From: Sphingomonas elodea ATCC 31461
GTDB taxonomy: Bacteria; Pseudomonadota; Alphaproteobacteria; Sphingomonadales; Sphingomonadaceae
Assembly (NCBI RefSeq): GCF_000226955.1
Contig: NZ_AGFU01000007.1
Coordinates: 1 to 40,512 of the forward strand
DNA: 40,512 nucleotides
Reading direction: 5' to 3'
Shown here piece after piece: positions 21,047 to 29,957 of this stretch. The position numbers were made by a program, and so were the translations under genes. The notes under the pieces were generated by a model. It saw nothing but the letters and a program-made list of their open reading frames with translations, did no database searches and was not told where the DNA came from. The stretch's first letter is position 1. Each line of letters opens with the position of its first letter.

Positions 21047-21931
21047 TCACCGCGTCGCGAAGGCAGGGACGCCCGGCGGCACCGCGGCGTTGCGCCAGCG
21101 CTCGACCGGCACCGTCTCCGGACGGCTCTCCGGAGAGCGTCGCCGTTGGATTAGAGTCGCTTCCTGTTGGGTCGTGCCGCCGATCCGCGCGCGGGTGCGG
21201 ACCCAGAAGGTGCTGGAGCGGAACGAGCAGCCCCAGGGCAAGGTGACATGCTGGTCGTCCAGATCCTTGAGCGTCAGGAAGCCCTGGCGCGCGCGCACCT
21301 GCACCAGCCGGCTGGCGATCAGCGGATCCTTGAACAGGACGGCCATCAGTTCCGGCTCGGCCGCGTTCAGGTTGATCGAGGTAATGCCGGGCAGCGCCGT
21401 CACCATCTTCTCCAGCCGATCGGCCACCTTCGGTTCCACCCCCGCCAGCCGCAACGGGCGCAGATCGGTAACCGGGCCCTGCAACCGGACATATTGGATC
21501 GCGGCGACCACCTGCTCGGGCGGCATGCCGATCTGGTTGGCGATCTCCTGCAGCAGCACCACCGAACCCGCCTCGCCGGTGCGGACGGTGTTGATGTTGA
21601 AACGGCCCTCCGCATCGCCGATCGCGAGATCGAAGGTGCCGCCTTCGATCGGCGCAGCGGCGACCGCAATCCTGGCCCAGGGCTCGCGCCCATGATCGAC
21701 GTCGCCCGCCGTCTCGCTGTCCCGCCGAAGCGCGACCAGCGCGGAGAGCTCGCCGCCGCGGACGATCGCCTGGGCGCGCGCCGCCTCGCGCATCCTTAGG
21801 CCGCGATCGAGCCCCAGTTCCTCGCGATCGATCATCAGCAGCACCAGTCCGCTGGCGATCGCGACGAACATCAGCACGTTGACCAGGATCATGCCGCGCT
21901 CTTCCTCGCGCGGAAGGCCGGGCGCGCTCAT
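21047..21931 (-). CDS. gspK: Type II secretion minor pseudopilin GspK
   Basis: This encodes 294 residues. GspK caps the pseudopilus tip with GspI and GspJ. The prepilin leader ends ...EEERG and the hydrophobic helix starts MILVNVLMFVAIASG. Position +5 is Asn instead of Glu, as in most GspK proteins, which lack Glu5. The large globular domain (RFNINT..., LLQEIANQIG, DLRPLRLAG, ITSINLNAAEPELMAVL) is typical of the GspK saposin-like/SAM insert. The ATG at 21931 overlaps the gspJ stop by 4 nt. Confidence 0.93.
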   Translation of the reverse strand: MSAPGLPREEERGMILVNVLMFVAIASGLVLLMIDREELGLDRGLRMREAARAQAIVRGGELSALVALRRDSETAGDVDHGREPWARIAVAAAPIEGGTFDLAIGDAEGRFNINTVRTGEAGSVVLLQEIANQIGMPPEQVVAAIQYVRLQGPVTDLRPLRLAGVEPKVADRLEKMVTALPGITSINLNAAEPELMAVLFKDPLIASRLVQVRARQGFLTLKDLDDQHVTLPWGCSFRSSTFWVRTRARIGGTTQQEATLIQRRRSPESRPETVPVERWRNAAVPPGVPAFATR

Positions 21932-22482
21932 TGGACCTGCGGCTCCTGCGCGCGGGCCGGCAGGGTCACCACCCGGTGGAGGGTCACCGGGGTACCACCG
22001 GGGCCGGCGGTCTGCACGTCGAGCGCGATGGCGCGCGGCCAGCGGGTCTTGGCCTCGTCGCTGTCGTCCAGCGGCCAGCGATCGCGCCAGCCGCCATCCC
22101 AGAAACGCCACCGCGCAGAGACGACCCCCGGCAGCAGCAGCTGCGGGGCCGGCGCCGCGCGAACCAGCACGCCGCCGGCCACCGCGTAGCGGACCGGCGT
22201 CGCCAGCCCGCCCGTGCCCGGTGCGCTGCGCGTGAAGGAAAGCCGGTCCCCCCGCCCTTCGATCCTGCCGCTCGCCACCTGATCGAGATCGCTGGTCAGC
22301 ACGAACATCGTTCGCTGGAGCGCGGCAAGCCGGTCCAGCCGCGCCTCGGTGCGCCCGTTCACCCGCAGGATGCCGTCGACCAGCGCCAAGCCCGCCACCG
22401 CGATCAGCGCGAACAACCCCAGCGAGATCATCAGCTCGATCAGCGTGAAGCCGGAATCCCCGGCTTCGCCCTGCTGGGTCAC
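21928..22482 (-). CDS. gspJ: Type II secretion minor pseudopilin GspJ
   Basis: This encodes 184 residues, with a GTG start at 22482 overlapping the upstream gene by 4 nt. The prepilin peptidase site is GDSG|FTLIELMISLGLFALIAVAGLALV, with Glu at +5. The globular domain includes LAALQRTMFVLTSDLDQVASG, the GspJ hallmark after the helix. It assembles with GspI and GspK at the pseudopilus tip. Confidence 0.93.
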   Translation of the reverse strand: MTQQGEAGDSGFTLIELMISLGLFALIAVAGLALVDGILRVNGRTEARLDRLAALQRTMFVLTSDLDQVASGRIEGRGDRLSFTRSAPGTGGLATPVRYAVAGGVLVRAAPAPQLLLPGVVSARWRFWDGGWRDRWPLDDSDEAKTRWPRAIALDVQTAGPGGTPVTLHRVVTLPARAQEPQVQ

Positions 22483-23513
22483 GACCCCGAACTCACCGCG
22501 ACGCTGGCATAGCCGTCGCGCGAGGCGACCACGATCGCGAAGTCCCGCGCCACCGATCCGTCGGTGCGGAAGCGCACCGGCCCGGTGACGCCGTGGAAGC
22601 CCTTGGCATCGACCAACCCGTTCATGTCGAGCGCATTGGCCTCGCGCAGCTTGTTGGCGACACCGGCGGCATCATAGGCGAGCGCGGTGATCGTGCCGGG
22701 ATCCCCGCCATTCTTCGCCGCGAAGGCCTGGGCGAAGGAAGCGAAGGCGGCCGGATCGGGACAGGCCAGCCACGCGCCGTCCAGCGCCTCCAGCGCCTCG
22801 GGACGGTTGTCGAGCCCCTGGATCGTGCCGAGCAATTGCACCCCGCTGCCCTTGAGCGCCCGTGCGGCGGCAAGGACCCCTTCCCCGCTGCCCGGCAGCA
22901 GCACCGCATCGGGCGCATCGCCCGCCTGCGGCAAGGGCGCGCCGGGCTTCACCTGCAGCACGCGGAGCGTGAGGCCGATCTCGCTTTCCATGCGCCCGGC
23001 CGCGAGGCTGGCGGCGGCGCACCAGGGCGAGCCGTCGTCGATCATCACCACGGATCGCACGCCGCGGGTGCGGGCATAGCGCAGTATCGCGCTCGTCACC
23101 TGCGCGGCGGTGATGCCGAAGATCCAGACGCCCGGCTGGCGCAGCACCGAATCGTTGCTGAACGACAGGACGGGCACACGACCGGCAACCGTGCTGCCCA
23201 CCGCAGGCACTTCCGCCGCGGTGAGCGGGCCGAGGATCAGCGCGGGGTGGCGGCGCAGCGCCTCGGCTGCGGCGCGGGCCGCGCCCTCTGCCGTTCCGGC
23301 AGTATCGAATCCGAGAACGAATTCGGCGTTTTCCGCGAGCAAGGCGGCCTGGCGCATGCTACGGCCCAGCTCCGCTCGCGCTCCGGTGAGCGGGAGCAAC
23401 AGGGCGATGGGGCGCTTGTCCTTCTTCTCGCCCGCCCACGCGTTGGAGGATAGCGATGCCGCGGACAGGACGAGGCCCGAGGGCAGCAGCCGCAGCAGGG
23501 ACCGACGGTCCAT
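22479..23513 (-). CDS. Periplasmic-binding-type protein (LppC/amino-acid-binding fold) in T2SS operon
   Basis: This encodes 344 residues. The N-terminus MDRRSLLRLLPSGLVLSAASL has twin arginines and a hydrophobic stretch ending at NAWAGE, so it is exported, possibly by Tat. The mature part starts RPIALLLPLTGARAELGRSMRQAALLA and has the two-lobed type I periplasmic-binding fold, as in LppC/LpoA (penicillin-binding-protein activator) and branched-chain amino acid binding proteins. The ATG at 23513 has GGAG 6 nt upstream. It leads the gspJ-gspK unit with a 4-nt overlap, hinting at a role in passing the T2SS through the cell wall (inference). Its 5' end overlaps the divergent gspN by 58 bp. Confidence 0.82.
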   Translation of the reverse strand: MDRRSLLRLLPSGLVLSAASLSSNAWAGEKKDKRPIALLLPLTGARAELGRSMRQAALLAENAEFVLGFDTAGTAEGAARAAAEALRRHPALILGPLTAAEVPAVGSTVAGRVPVLSFSNDSVLRQPGVWIFGITAAQVTSAILRYARTRGVRSVVMIDDGSPWCAAASLAAGRMESEIGLTLRVLQVKPGAPLPQAGDAPDAVLLPGSGEGVLAAARALKGSGVQLLGTIQGLDNRPEALEALDGAWLACPDPAAFASFAQAFAAKNGGDPGTITALAYDAAGVANKLREANALDMNGLVDAKGFHGVTGPVRFRTDGSVARDFAIVVASRDGYASVAVSSGS

Positions 23514-24232
23514 GGCGAACTCCGGATTCAGCGAGTGAGGCACGGCGGCGTCTTATCGTCTTCGCCGGCCTCGGCATAGGGGCCTATGCGCTGGCGATGC
23601 TGGCCACCGCACCGGCGAGCCTGCTCGTCCGAAACGTGCCGTGGCGCAGCGGCGTGGCGGGCACGATCTGGAACGGCGAAGTCGGCGTGGCCGGGGGCAG
23701 CAAGCTCGAATGGCACATCGCACCGCTGCGCTCGCTGACCAGCCTGGGGCTGGCCGCGGACTGGAACGCGACCGGGCCCGACACCGACCTCGGCGGCCGG
23801 GCGCTGGTGCATCTGGGCGGACGGACGGTGCTCGATCATGTCAGCGGCGCGGCGGATGCGAGCCTGCTCCAGGCCGTGCAGCCCGACCTGCCCTTCACCT
23901 GCCAGCTGGTGATGCAGGTGGAGATGGCGAAGATCGCGGTGGGCGGTGGGAGCCAGATGCTCGACGGCAAGGTGACGACCGATCCCGGCAGTTGCCGCCC
24001 CAAGGCAGCCGGCGGTGCCGCGACGACGGTCCCGGCGCTGCTGCTGACCGCCGAGCATGTCGGCCCGCGCACGACGATCCGGCTGACCCCCGCGACGCAG
24101 CGCCGGCAGGTGCTGCTCGATGCGGTGCTGGGCGAGGACGGCACGCTGGACCTCGGGGTCAGCAAGGAAGGCGCGGCGGCGCTGCCGTTCGTCGGCCTGC
24201 CCGGCGGGGCACGGATTCAAGGCAAGATGTAA
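23456..24232 (+). CDS. gspN: Type II secretion protein GspN
   Basis: This encodes 258 residues. One membrane span (about 33-58, LIVFAGLGIGAYALAMLATAPASLL) is followed by a periplasmic domain starting NVPWRSGVAGTIWNGEVGVAGG. That domain fits GspN, whose WxG-rich beta repeats resemble AsmA-like domains. The ATG at 23456 has TTGGAGGA 5 nt upstream, a strong site, although it lies inside the divergent gene's first 58 bp. GspN is an accessory inner-membrane component of some T2SS. It is the only + strand gene between the gspJK and gspLMEF units and converges on gspF across a bidirectional hairpin. Confidence 0.82.
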   Translation: MPRTGRGPRAAAAAGTDGPWRTPDSASEARRRLIVFAGLGIGAYALAMLATAPASLLVRNVPWRSGVAGTIWNGEVGVAGGSKLEWHIAPLRSLTSLGLAADWNATGPDTDLGGRALVHLGGRTVLDHVSGAADASLLQAVQPDLPFTCQLVMQVEMAKIAVGGGSQMLDGKVTTDPGSCRPKAAGGAATTVPALLLTAEHVGPRTTIRLTPATQRRQVLLDAVLGEDGTLDLGVSKEGAAALPFVGLPGGARIQGKM

Positions 24233-24238
24233 CCTAAA

Positions 24239-24266
24239 AGCCCTCTCCCGCAGGCGAGAGAGGGCT
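24239..24266. terminator. Bidirectional terminator between gspN and gspF
   Basis: AGCCCTCTC (24239-24247) pairs with GAGAGGGCT (24258-24266), between the two converging stops (24232 and 24270). The stem is preceded by AAAA and followed by ATCT, so it can work both ways. Confidence 0.85.
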
Positions 24267-24269
24267 ATC

Positions 24270-25496
24270 TCACACCCCCACCAGGTTGTTGAGGTTGATG
24301 ATCGGCAGCAGGATCGCCAGCACCATCAGCAGCACCAGCCCGCCCATCACCAGCAGCACCAGCGGCTCGACCAGCGCGACCAGCGTGGCGACCAGCGCGT
24401 CGAGTTCGCGCTCCAGTTCGCCCGAGGCGCGGCCGAGCGCGGGGGCGAGCTTGCCCGAACTTTCGCCCGAGGCGACGATGGCGACCAGCATCGACGGGAA
24501 GATCTCCGCCTCCTGCATCGCCACGCGCAGGCTGATTCCCTCGCGCACCCGCATCGCCACGCCGAACGCCTTTTCGCGGACGAAATGGTTGGGCGTCACC
24601 GCCGCGGCGGCATGGAGCGCCTCGACCAAGGGCACCGCGCTGCCGACCAGCGTCGCCAGGCTGCCGGCGAAGCGCGCGGCGTTCATCTGGCGGCTGAAGC
24701 GGCGGAACGGGCGGCGCTCGGCGAAGAAGCGATGGACGCGCAGGCGGTTGGCCGGCACCCGCAGCCAGCGCTCGAAGGCGACGATGCCCAGGCCGAGTAC
24801 GAGCAGCAGATAGAGCCCGAAGCCCTGGAGAAACGCACTGATCGCGATCAGCGCCCGCGTCAGCAGCGGCAGGTCGGCGCCGCGCGAGACGAACACCTTC
24901 ACGATGTCCGGCACGACATAGACCATCAGCAGCACCATCATGCCGAACGACACGAGCGCCAGCAGTGCCGGATAGAGCAGCGCCAGTTGTAGCTTCTGGC
25001 CGTTCGCCTGGCGGTTCTCGACGAACTCCGCGAGGTGGTTGAGCACGTCGGGCAGACGCCCCGATGCTTCGCCCGCCGCCACCGAGGCGCGGTAGAATTC
25101 GGGAAAGGCCTTGGGGTGCTGCGCAAGTGCTGCGGCGAAGCTGCGCCCGTCGAGGATCGCGCCGCGCACGTCGAGCAGCAGCGAACTCACCGCCGGCTGT
25201 TCGGACTGGGTGGCGACGAGCCGCAGCGCCTCTTCGATCGCGATATCGGAGCCGACCAGCGTGGCGATCTGGCGGGTGACGGTGGCGAGCGCCCGGGCGC
25301 TAACCCCGCCTCGCCCGAAACGCGGCAAGGTGATCGACCCGATCGATCGGCCGCGCACGGCCGCAGGTTCCACCGAAAGCGGCAGCAGCGCCTGCTCGCG
25401 CAGCAGCGCGCGTGCGGCGGCGGGGCTGGAGGCCTCGATCACGCCGCGCTTGGCGGCGCCGGTGCGATCGGCTGCGCGGTACGCGAAGGCGGGCAT
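24270..25496 (-). CDS. gspF: Type II secretion inner-membrane platform protein GspF
   Basis: This encodes 408 residues, the standard GspF length. It begins MPAFAYRAADRTGAAKRGVIEA, typical of the family. Two T2SSF cytoplasmic helical domains (about 70-190 and 275-395) each precede membrane spans. Visible spans include LALLYPALLALVSFGMMVLLMVYVVP and a C-terminal LVEPLVLLVMGGLVLLMVLAILLPIINL. GspF couples the GspE ATPase to pseudopilus growth. It lies 34 bp after gspE. Confidence 0.96.
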   Translation of the reverse strand: MPAFAYRAADRTGAAKRGVIEASSPAAARALLREQALLPLSVEPAAVRGRSIGSITLPRFGRGGVSARALATVTRQIATLVGSDIAIEEALRLVATQSEQPAVSSLLLDVRGAILDGRSFAAALAQHPKAFPEFYRASVAAGEASGRLPDVLNHLAEFVENRQANGQKLQLALLYPALLALVSFGMMVLLMVYVVPDIVKVFVSRGADLPLLTRALIAISAFLQGFGLYLLLVLGLGIVAFERWLRVPANRLRVHRFFAERRPFRRFSRQMNAARFAGSLATLVGSAVPLVEALHAAAAVTPNHFVREKAFGVAMRVREGISLRVAMQEAEIFPSMLVAIVASGESSGKLAPALGRASGELERELDALVATLVALVEPLVLLVMGGLVLLMVLAILLPIINLNNLVGV

Positions 25497-25530
25497 CAGA
25501 TCCCCCCCCGCCCGTCGCAGATGGCAGCGC

Positions 25531-26997
25531 TCACGCCTCGTCCCTCACGACGCGGGCGACTTCCTCGACCGTGGTCACGCCGACCTGCAGCTTGGCCACG
25601 CCGTCGTCGAGAAGGCTGGGATTGTCGCCCCGCGCATGGCGCTCGATCTCGGCCTCGCTGGCGCCGTCGTGAATCAGCTTCTGAAACACGTCGTCCACCG
25701 CGACCACCTCGTACAGCCCGGCCCGGCCGCGATAACCCTCGTCATGGCACTGGTCGCAGCCGACCGCGCGCCACAGCGGCGCCCCCACCGGCAGCGCGCC
25801 GCCGAGCAGCAGCGAATCGGCCTCGCTCGCCACGTCCGCGCGCCGGCAATGCGGGCACAGCCGCCGCACCAGCCGCTGGGCGCACAGCCCGACAACCATC
25901 GGCGCGAGCAGATAGCGCTCCACCCCCATGTCGATCAGCCGCGTCACCGACCCCACCGCACTGTTGGTGTGCAGCGTCGACAGCACGAAATGCCCGGTCA
26001 TCGCCGAGCGCACCGCCACCTGCGCGGTTTCCTGGTCGCGAATCTCGCCGACCATGATCACGTCCGGATCCTGGCGCAGGATCGCGCGCAGGCCCCGCGC
26101 GAAGGTCATGTCGGTGCGCGGGTTGACCTGGGTCTGCGCCACGCCGGGCAGCTCATATTCGATCGGGTCCTCGACCGTCATCACGTTGCGCTTGCGGTCG
26201 TTGAGCCGGGCGAGCGCGGTGTAGAGCGTCGTCGTCTTGCCCGAGCCGGTCGGCCCGGTGACGAGCAGGATGCCGTGCGGCCGCTCCAGCAGGCGCCCGA
26301 ACACCGCCTGATCGCGCGCGCTCATGCCCAGGCCCGACAGATCGAGCTTGAGCGAGCCCTTCTCGAGCAGACGCAGCACCACCCGCTCGCCATGCTGGGT
26401 CGGGATGGTCGAGACGCGCGCGTCGACATCGTGGCCGCCGATGCGCAGCGTCACGCGGCCGTCCTGCGGCACGCGCCGCTCGGCAATGTCGAGCTTGGCC
26501 ATCACCTTGATGCGGCTCACCAGCAGCGGCGCCAGCGCGCGCGGCGGCTCGATCATGTCGCGCAGCACGCCGTCGACGCGGAAGCGGATGACGAGGCGCT
26601 TCTCCTGCGTCTCGACATGGACGTCGGACGCGCCTTCCTTCACCGCCTCCATCAGCAGCGCGTTGATCAGGCGGATGACGGGTGCGTCGTCGCGGGTGTC
26701 GAGCAGGTCGTCGACGCTCGCCGCGCTGTCGGCGAGCGCAGCGAGGTCCATGTCGCCAAGGTCGATATCGGCAGCCGCCCCGCCTGCCCCGCCATAGGCC
26801 TCGCCCAAGGCGGTATCGAAGGCAGCACCCTCCAACCGCACGAAGCGCGCCCCCGGGGCCAGCCGCTGCACTTCGAGCAGCCCATCCAGCGGGGCATCGG
26901 CGCGGTGGACGCATTCGATGCCCTCGCCGCTCGTGCGCAGCAGCACGCCGTGGCGGCGGGCGAAGCTGTACGGCAAGGTCGGCAGGTCGACGATCAT
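25531..26997 (-). CDS. gspE: Type II secretion ATPase GspE
   Basis: This encodes 488 residues. It powers pseudopilus assembly from the cytoplasm, bound to GspL. Visible motifs are Walker A GPTGSGKT (248-255), the Asp box around VEDPIE (275-280), Walker B QDPDVIMVGE (309-318) and the His box STLHTN. A tetracysteine zinc site is formed by C381/C384 (CPHC) and C414/C417 (CDQC). The N1E region is short. The start overlaps the gspM stop by 4 nt. Confidence 0.97.
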   Translation of the reverse strand: MIVDLPTLPYSFARRHGVLLRTSGEGIECVHRADAPLDGLLEVQRLAPGARFVRLEGAAFDTALGEAYGGAGGAAADIDLGDMDLAALADSAASVDDLLDTRDDAPVIRLINALLMEAVKEGASDVHVETQEKRLVIRFRVDGVLRDMIEPPRALAPLLVSRIKVMAKLDIAERRVPQDGRVTLRIGGHDVDARVSTIPTQHGERVVLRLLEKGSLKLDLSGLGMSARDQAVFGRLLERPHGILLVTGPTGSGKTTTLYTALARLNDRKRNVMTVEDPIEYELPGVAQTQVNPRTDMTFARGLRAILRQDPDVIMVGEIRDQETAQVAVRSAMTGHFVLSTLHTNSAVGSVTRLIDMGVERYLLAPMVVGLCAQRLVRRLCPHCRRADVASEADSLLLGGALPVGAPLWRAVGCDQCHDEGYRGRAGLYEVVAVDDVFQKLIHDGASEAEIERHARGDNPSLLDDGVAKLQVGVTTVEEVARVVRDEA

Positions 26998-27494
26998 CGG
27001 CCGAGCTCCACCTGGGCGGAGACATGGCCCGGCGCGCCAAGTCTCTGGATGGCGACACGGCGAATGCGCAGGTCACTGGTCGTGGTCACGTCCGCCATCC
27101 AGTGGACAAGCGAGTCGTAGCTGGCATCGGCGATCGTCACCTGCGTGCCGCCCGCGCTGGGTGCGGCGGCAAGCATCAGGCCGAACCCCGCCGCCGACTG
27201 GCTGGCGATCGCCTCCGGGGCACCGGTGCGGCGCTGCGGCTTTGCCGCGCTCAGCGTCCCCGCCGCGCGAATGCGGGCGTTCAGCGTCTCATAGGTGCGG
27301 ATATCGGCCAGCGCCTCGGCTCGCGCACCCTGAATCGGCTTCACCACGCCGTAGATCAGCACGATCGCGGTGAACAGCACCGCCAGCACGGAAAGCAGCG
27401 TGCGCTCGCGGGGGGTGCGAGCCTGCCACCAGTGGCCCGAACGCGACAGGCCGGCATCGAGCGTCGGCAGCTGGGTACGGATGAAATCTCTCAT
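26994..27494 (-). CDS. gspM: Type II secretion inner-membrane protein GspM
   Basis: This encodes 166 residues. A short cytoplasmic N-terminus with WWQARTPRERTLLSVLAVLF leads into a single membrane span (about 33-51), then a periplasmic ferredoxin-like domain. The RTPRERTLL...GVVKP layout is typical of GspM. It stabilises GspL and GspE at the platform. Both ends overlap neighbours by 4 nt (gspL upstream, gspE downstream). Confidence 0.9.
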   Translation of the reverse strand: MRDFIRTQLPTLDAGLSRSGHWWQARTPRERTLLSVLAVLFTAIVLIYGVVKPIQGARAEALADIRTYETLNARIRAAGTLSAAKPQRRTGAPEAIASQSAAGFGLMLAAAPSAGGTQVTIADASYDSLVHWMADVTTTSDLRIRRVAIQRLGAPGHVSAQVELGR

Positions 27495-28606
27495 GCCGCG
27501 CTCGCCGTAATGCGAATGGCGCCGTCTGGCGAGGCCGTGGCCTGCCCCTGGATGCGCCCGGCTTTCAGTGCCTCAGCGATCCGTGCGGCGAGATCGGGCG
27601 CGCCGGGGTCGCAGTCCATGGTCAGGACGTTGCCCTCATAGCGGATCGCCCGCACCGCGATGCTGCCGGCGAGCGGGGTGAGCGCGGTGGAAAGGCGCGC
27701 CAGCAACGGCACGAAGCGATCGGGCGTCCCCCCGCCGCCCGCAGGGAGCAGATCGGTGACCGTGGTCTTGAGGTCGCCGGTGAGGTTGGTGCCCGGCGCT
27801 GCCATCGTCACCAGCGTGCGCGTCTCCGCGGCGCGCCGATCGGCGATGACCCGCAGCATCAGCGCGTCGCCGCCTGCGATCAGGATATGGGCCGCGGCAC
27901 CGATGCCGAGAATCCAGCCGAGCCGCCGCCAGCCGGTCGATCCACGCTGCACCCGCGCCGCGAAGGCGCCCTGCCGCAGATCGAGTTCGGCCACCGCGAC
28001 CTCGGCGCGTGCATCATCGTCCCGCAGATCCGGTGTACCGGCATGTGCCGCCATGTCGCCGCTCAGCGGCTCGCCGAGACTGTGAATGCGCGGTCGGCCG
28101 GCCGCTTCCCACGCCGAATCGAGCAGCGCCCCCGGCATCGCAAAGCCGGTTCCATCCGCCGTCAGCACGAGCGCGCGGCCCGCACGCAGTTCCACCGCCC
28201 AGCCTTCGATTGGACGCGGCAGCGCCAGCACGTCCGGTACCATCGGCGCGGTGCCGAGACCGTTCGCCTCCGCCAGCGCCACCCACTCGGCCATCGTTTC
28301 GGCGCGCACCACGCCGACCAGATAGCGGCTGGGCGCATCCGCCGGGCTGGTGCGGGCACCCAGCGCGAGGTGGAGCGATTCGATGGGCTCGGCCACCTGG
28401 TCCTCGATCGCGAAGGGCAAAGCCGCCAGCCGCCGGGCGCGATTCGGCAACGGGAGGTCGACAGCGAGCAGTCGCACCCGCTCGGTCGGCACGAGGATGG
28501 TTGCCGGGCCGTCTGGCGCAGCTATGATCAGCCGGTCGCCCGCCAGCGTCCAAACACCTCCGGCGTGCGGCGGCGGCAGATCCGGCGTTCGGACGCCGCG
28601 TGTCAT
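27491..28606 (-). CDS. gspL: Type II secretion inner-membrane protein GspL
   Basis: This encodes 371 residues from the ATG at 28606. The cytoplasmic actin-like domain (about 1-230) includes LLAVDLPLPNRARRLAALPFAIEDQVAEPIESLHLALG, a GspL hallmark. A membrane span follows (about 235-257, GWILGIGAAAHILIAGGDALML), then a periplasmic ferredoxin-like domain. GspL recruits GspE to the membrane. An upstream ATG at 28630 would extend it slightly. It heads the gspL-M-E-F unit and is divergent from gspG, with only 33 bp between starts, so the two units probably share a compact control region. Confidence 0.9.
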   Translation of the reverse strand: MTRGVRTPDLPPPHAGGVWTLAGDRLIIAAPDGPATILVPTERVRLLAVDLPLPNRARRLAALPFAIEDQVAEPIESLHLALGARTSPADAPSRYLVGVVRAETMAEWVALAEANGLGTAPMVPDVLALPRPIEGWAVELRAGRALVLTADGTGFAMPGALLDSAWEAAGRPRIHSLGEPLSGDMAAHAGTPDLRDDDARAEVAVAELDLRQGAFAARVQRGSTGWRRLGWILGIGAAAHILIAGGDALMLRVIADRRAAETRTLVTMAAPGTNLTGDLKTTVTDLLPAGGGGTPDRFVPLLARLSTALTPLAGSIAVRAIRYEGNVLTMDCDPGAPDLAARIAEALKAGRIQGQATASPDGAIRITASAA

Positions 28607-28639
28607 AGAAGCTTCATGGGTAGGACGCATGAGGCAGGG

Positions 28640-29122
28640 ATGCGCATAAGTTTGAAACCATTTTGTGACATCGCATCGCAGCGCGCCCCGCGCAAGCTCC
28701 GCCAGGTCGGCGAGCATGAGGCCGGGCTGACGCTGATCGAGATGCTGATCGTGCTCGTGATCATCGCCGTGGTCGCGGGTCTCGTAACCATGAACGTGAT
28801 CAACCGGCCGGACGAGGCGCGGGTCACAACCACCAAGGCGAATGTCTCCAGCATCGGAGTCGCGCTCAAGACCTACCGCCTCGACAATGGCGACTATCCC
28901 ACCACTCAGCAGGGCCTGCAGGCTCTCGTGGAGAAGCCCAGCACCCCGCCGGTGCCGACGAACTGGGCGCAGGGCGGCTACCTCTCCGAGCCGCCGCTCG
29001 ATGCCTGGGGCAAGCCGTATGAGTACAGGTCGGAAGGCGGCGCCTACACGCTCCGCTCGTTCGGCAAGGACGGCAAGCCGGGCGGCGAAGGCGTGGACGC
29101 CGACATCGAGGGCAAGGGCTGA
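28640..29122 (+). CDS. gspG: Type II secretion major pseudopilin GspG
   Basis: This encodes 160 residues. The prepilin site is EHEAG|LTLIEMLIVLVIIAVVAGLV, with Glu at +5 and a rather long 29-residue leader. The C-terminal part shows the GspG signature DNGDYPTTQQGLQALVEKP, then GGYLSEPPLDAWGKPYEYRSEG and the calcium-site loop near GKDGKPGGEGVDADI. The ATG at 28640 has GAGG 5 nt upstream. GspG forms the shaft of the pseudopilus. It heads the gspG-H-I-C-D unit. Confidence 0.96.
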   Translation: MRISLKPFCDIASQRAPRKLRQVGEHEAGLTLIEMLIVLVIIAVVAGLVTMNVINRPDEARVTTTKANVSSIGVALKTYRLDNGDYPTTQQGLQALVEKPSTPPVPTNWAQGGYLSEPPLDAWGKPYEYRSEGGAYTLRSFGKDGKPGGEGVDADIEGKG

Positions 29123-29607
29123 TGCGGTTCGGGGGGGCTGGCAGCGCTGCGCGTCGGGCCTCCCAGGCCGGCATGACCCTGATCGAGATGCTGATCGTGC
29201 TGGCGATCATCGGTGTCGCCGCTGCCGCGGTGACGCTGGGTATCGGTGCAGCCACCCGCAAGCCGAGCGTGGAGAGCGAGGCCCGCCGCCTCGCCTCGCG
29301 TCTGCAGGCGGCGGCCGACGATGCGATGCTGGGGGACCGGCTGGTCGCCTTCACCGCGCAGGCGCACGGCTATGGATTTGCGACGATGAGCCCCAACGGC
29401 ACGCTCGCTGCCCGCACCGACGATGCGCTTGCGCCCCACACGCTGCCGGGGGGCATCACCCTCACGCTCGACACCCGGCCGCCGGTGGTGCTGGGCGTCG
29501 ACGGCGCCGGCAAGCCGATGTCGGCGACGATCGACAATGGCAGCCAGCGCTGGCTGGTCCGCTATGACGGGCTGACCGCCACCGCGGTGCCGGTGCCGGC
29601 CTCCTGA
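29122..29607 (+). CDS. gspH: Type II secretion minor pseudopilin GspH
   Basis: This encodes 161 residues. The prepilin site is RRASQAG|MTLIEMLIVLAIIGVAAAAVTLGI, with Glu at +5. After the helix come EARRLASRLQAAADDAMLGDRLVAF and GYGFATM, typical of GspH. Its ATG shares one base with the gspG stop (TGATG), and it shares one base with gspI downstream, so the three pseudopilin genes are translated in a coupled string. Confidence 0.92.
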   Translation: MRFGGAGSAARRASQAGMTLIEMLIVLAIIGVAAAAVTLGIGAATRKPSVESEARRLASRLQAAADDAMLGDRLVAFTAQAHGYGFATMSPNGTLAARTDDALAPHTLPGGITLTLDTRPPVVLGVDGAGKPMSATIDNGSQRWLVRYDGLTATAVPVPAS

Positions 29608-29957
29608 TGCGCGACGAGCAGGGCTTTTCGCTGATCGAGGCGCTGGTGGCGCTCGCCGTCCTCGCCATCGCGACGGTGGGGCTGATGCGCACCGTGCAGA
29701 GCCATATCGATTCGACGCGCGGCGTGGAGCGCCGCGCCGCCGCGATGTGGGTCGCCGAGAATCGCCTCGCCGAGATGGAAGCCGGGATCGCGGGCGCGCC
29801 GCAGGTGGAGATGCTGGGCGAGCGCTGGCGCGTCGCCGTCGACAAGCGCAGCACCGACGATCCCGAAATCGTGCGGGTTCGCATCAGCGTGTTTCCGGCC
29901 GCCGACAAGACGCCGCTTGCATCGCTCGACGGGTTCGTGGACGGACGCAACGGATGA
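29607..29957 (+). CDS. gspI: Type II secretion minor pseudopilin GspI
   Basis: This encodes 116 residues. The prepilin site is MRDEQG|FSLIEALVALAVLAIATVGLM, with Glu at +5 and a very short leader. The AMWVAENRLAEMEAG stretch is the GspI hallmark (usually A..A.NrL.e). GspI is the core of the tip complex with J and K, which are encoded about 6 kb away on the other strand. Its end overlaps gspC by 4 nt. Confidence 0.93.
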   Translation: MRDEQGFSLIEALVALAVLAIATVGLMRTVQSHIDSTRGVERRAAAMWVAENRLAEMEAGIAGAPQVEMLGERWRVAVDKRSTDDPEIVRVRISVFPAADKTPLASLDGFVDGRNG

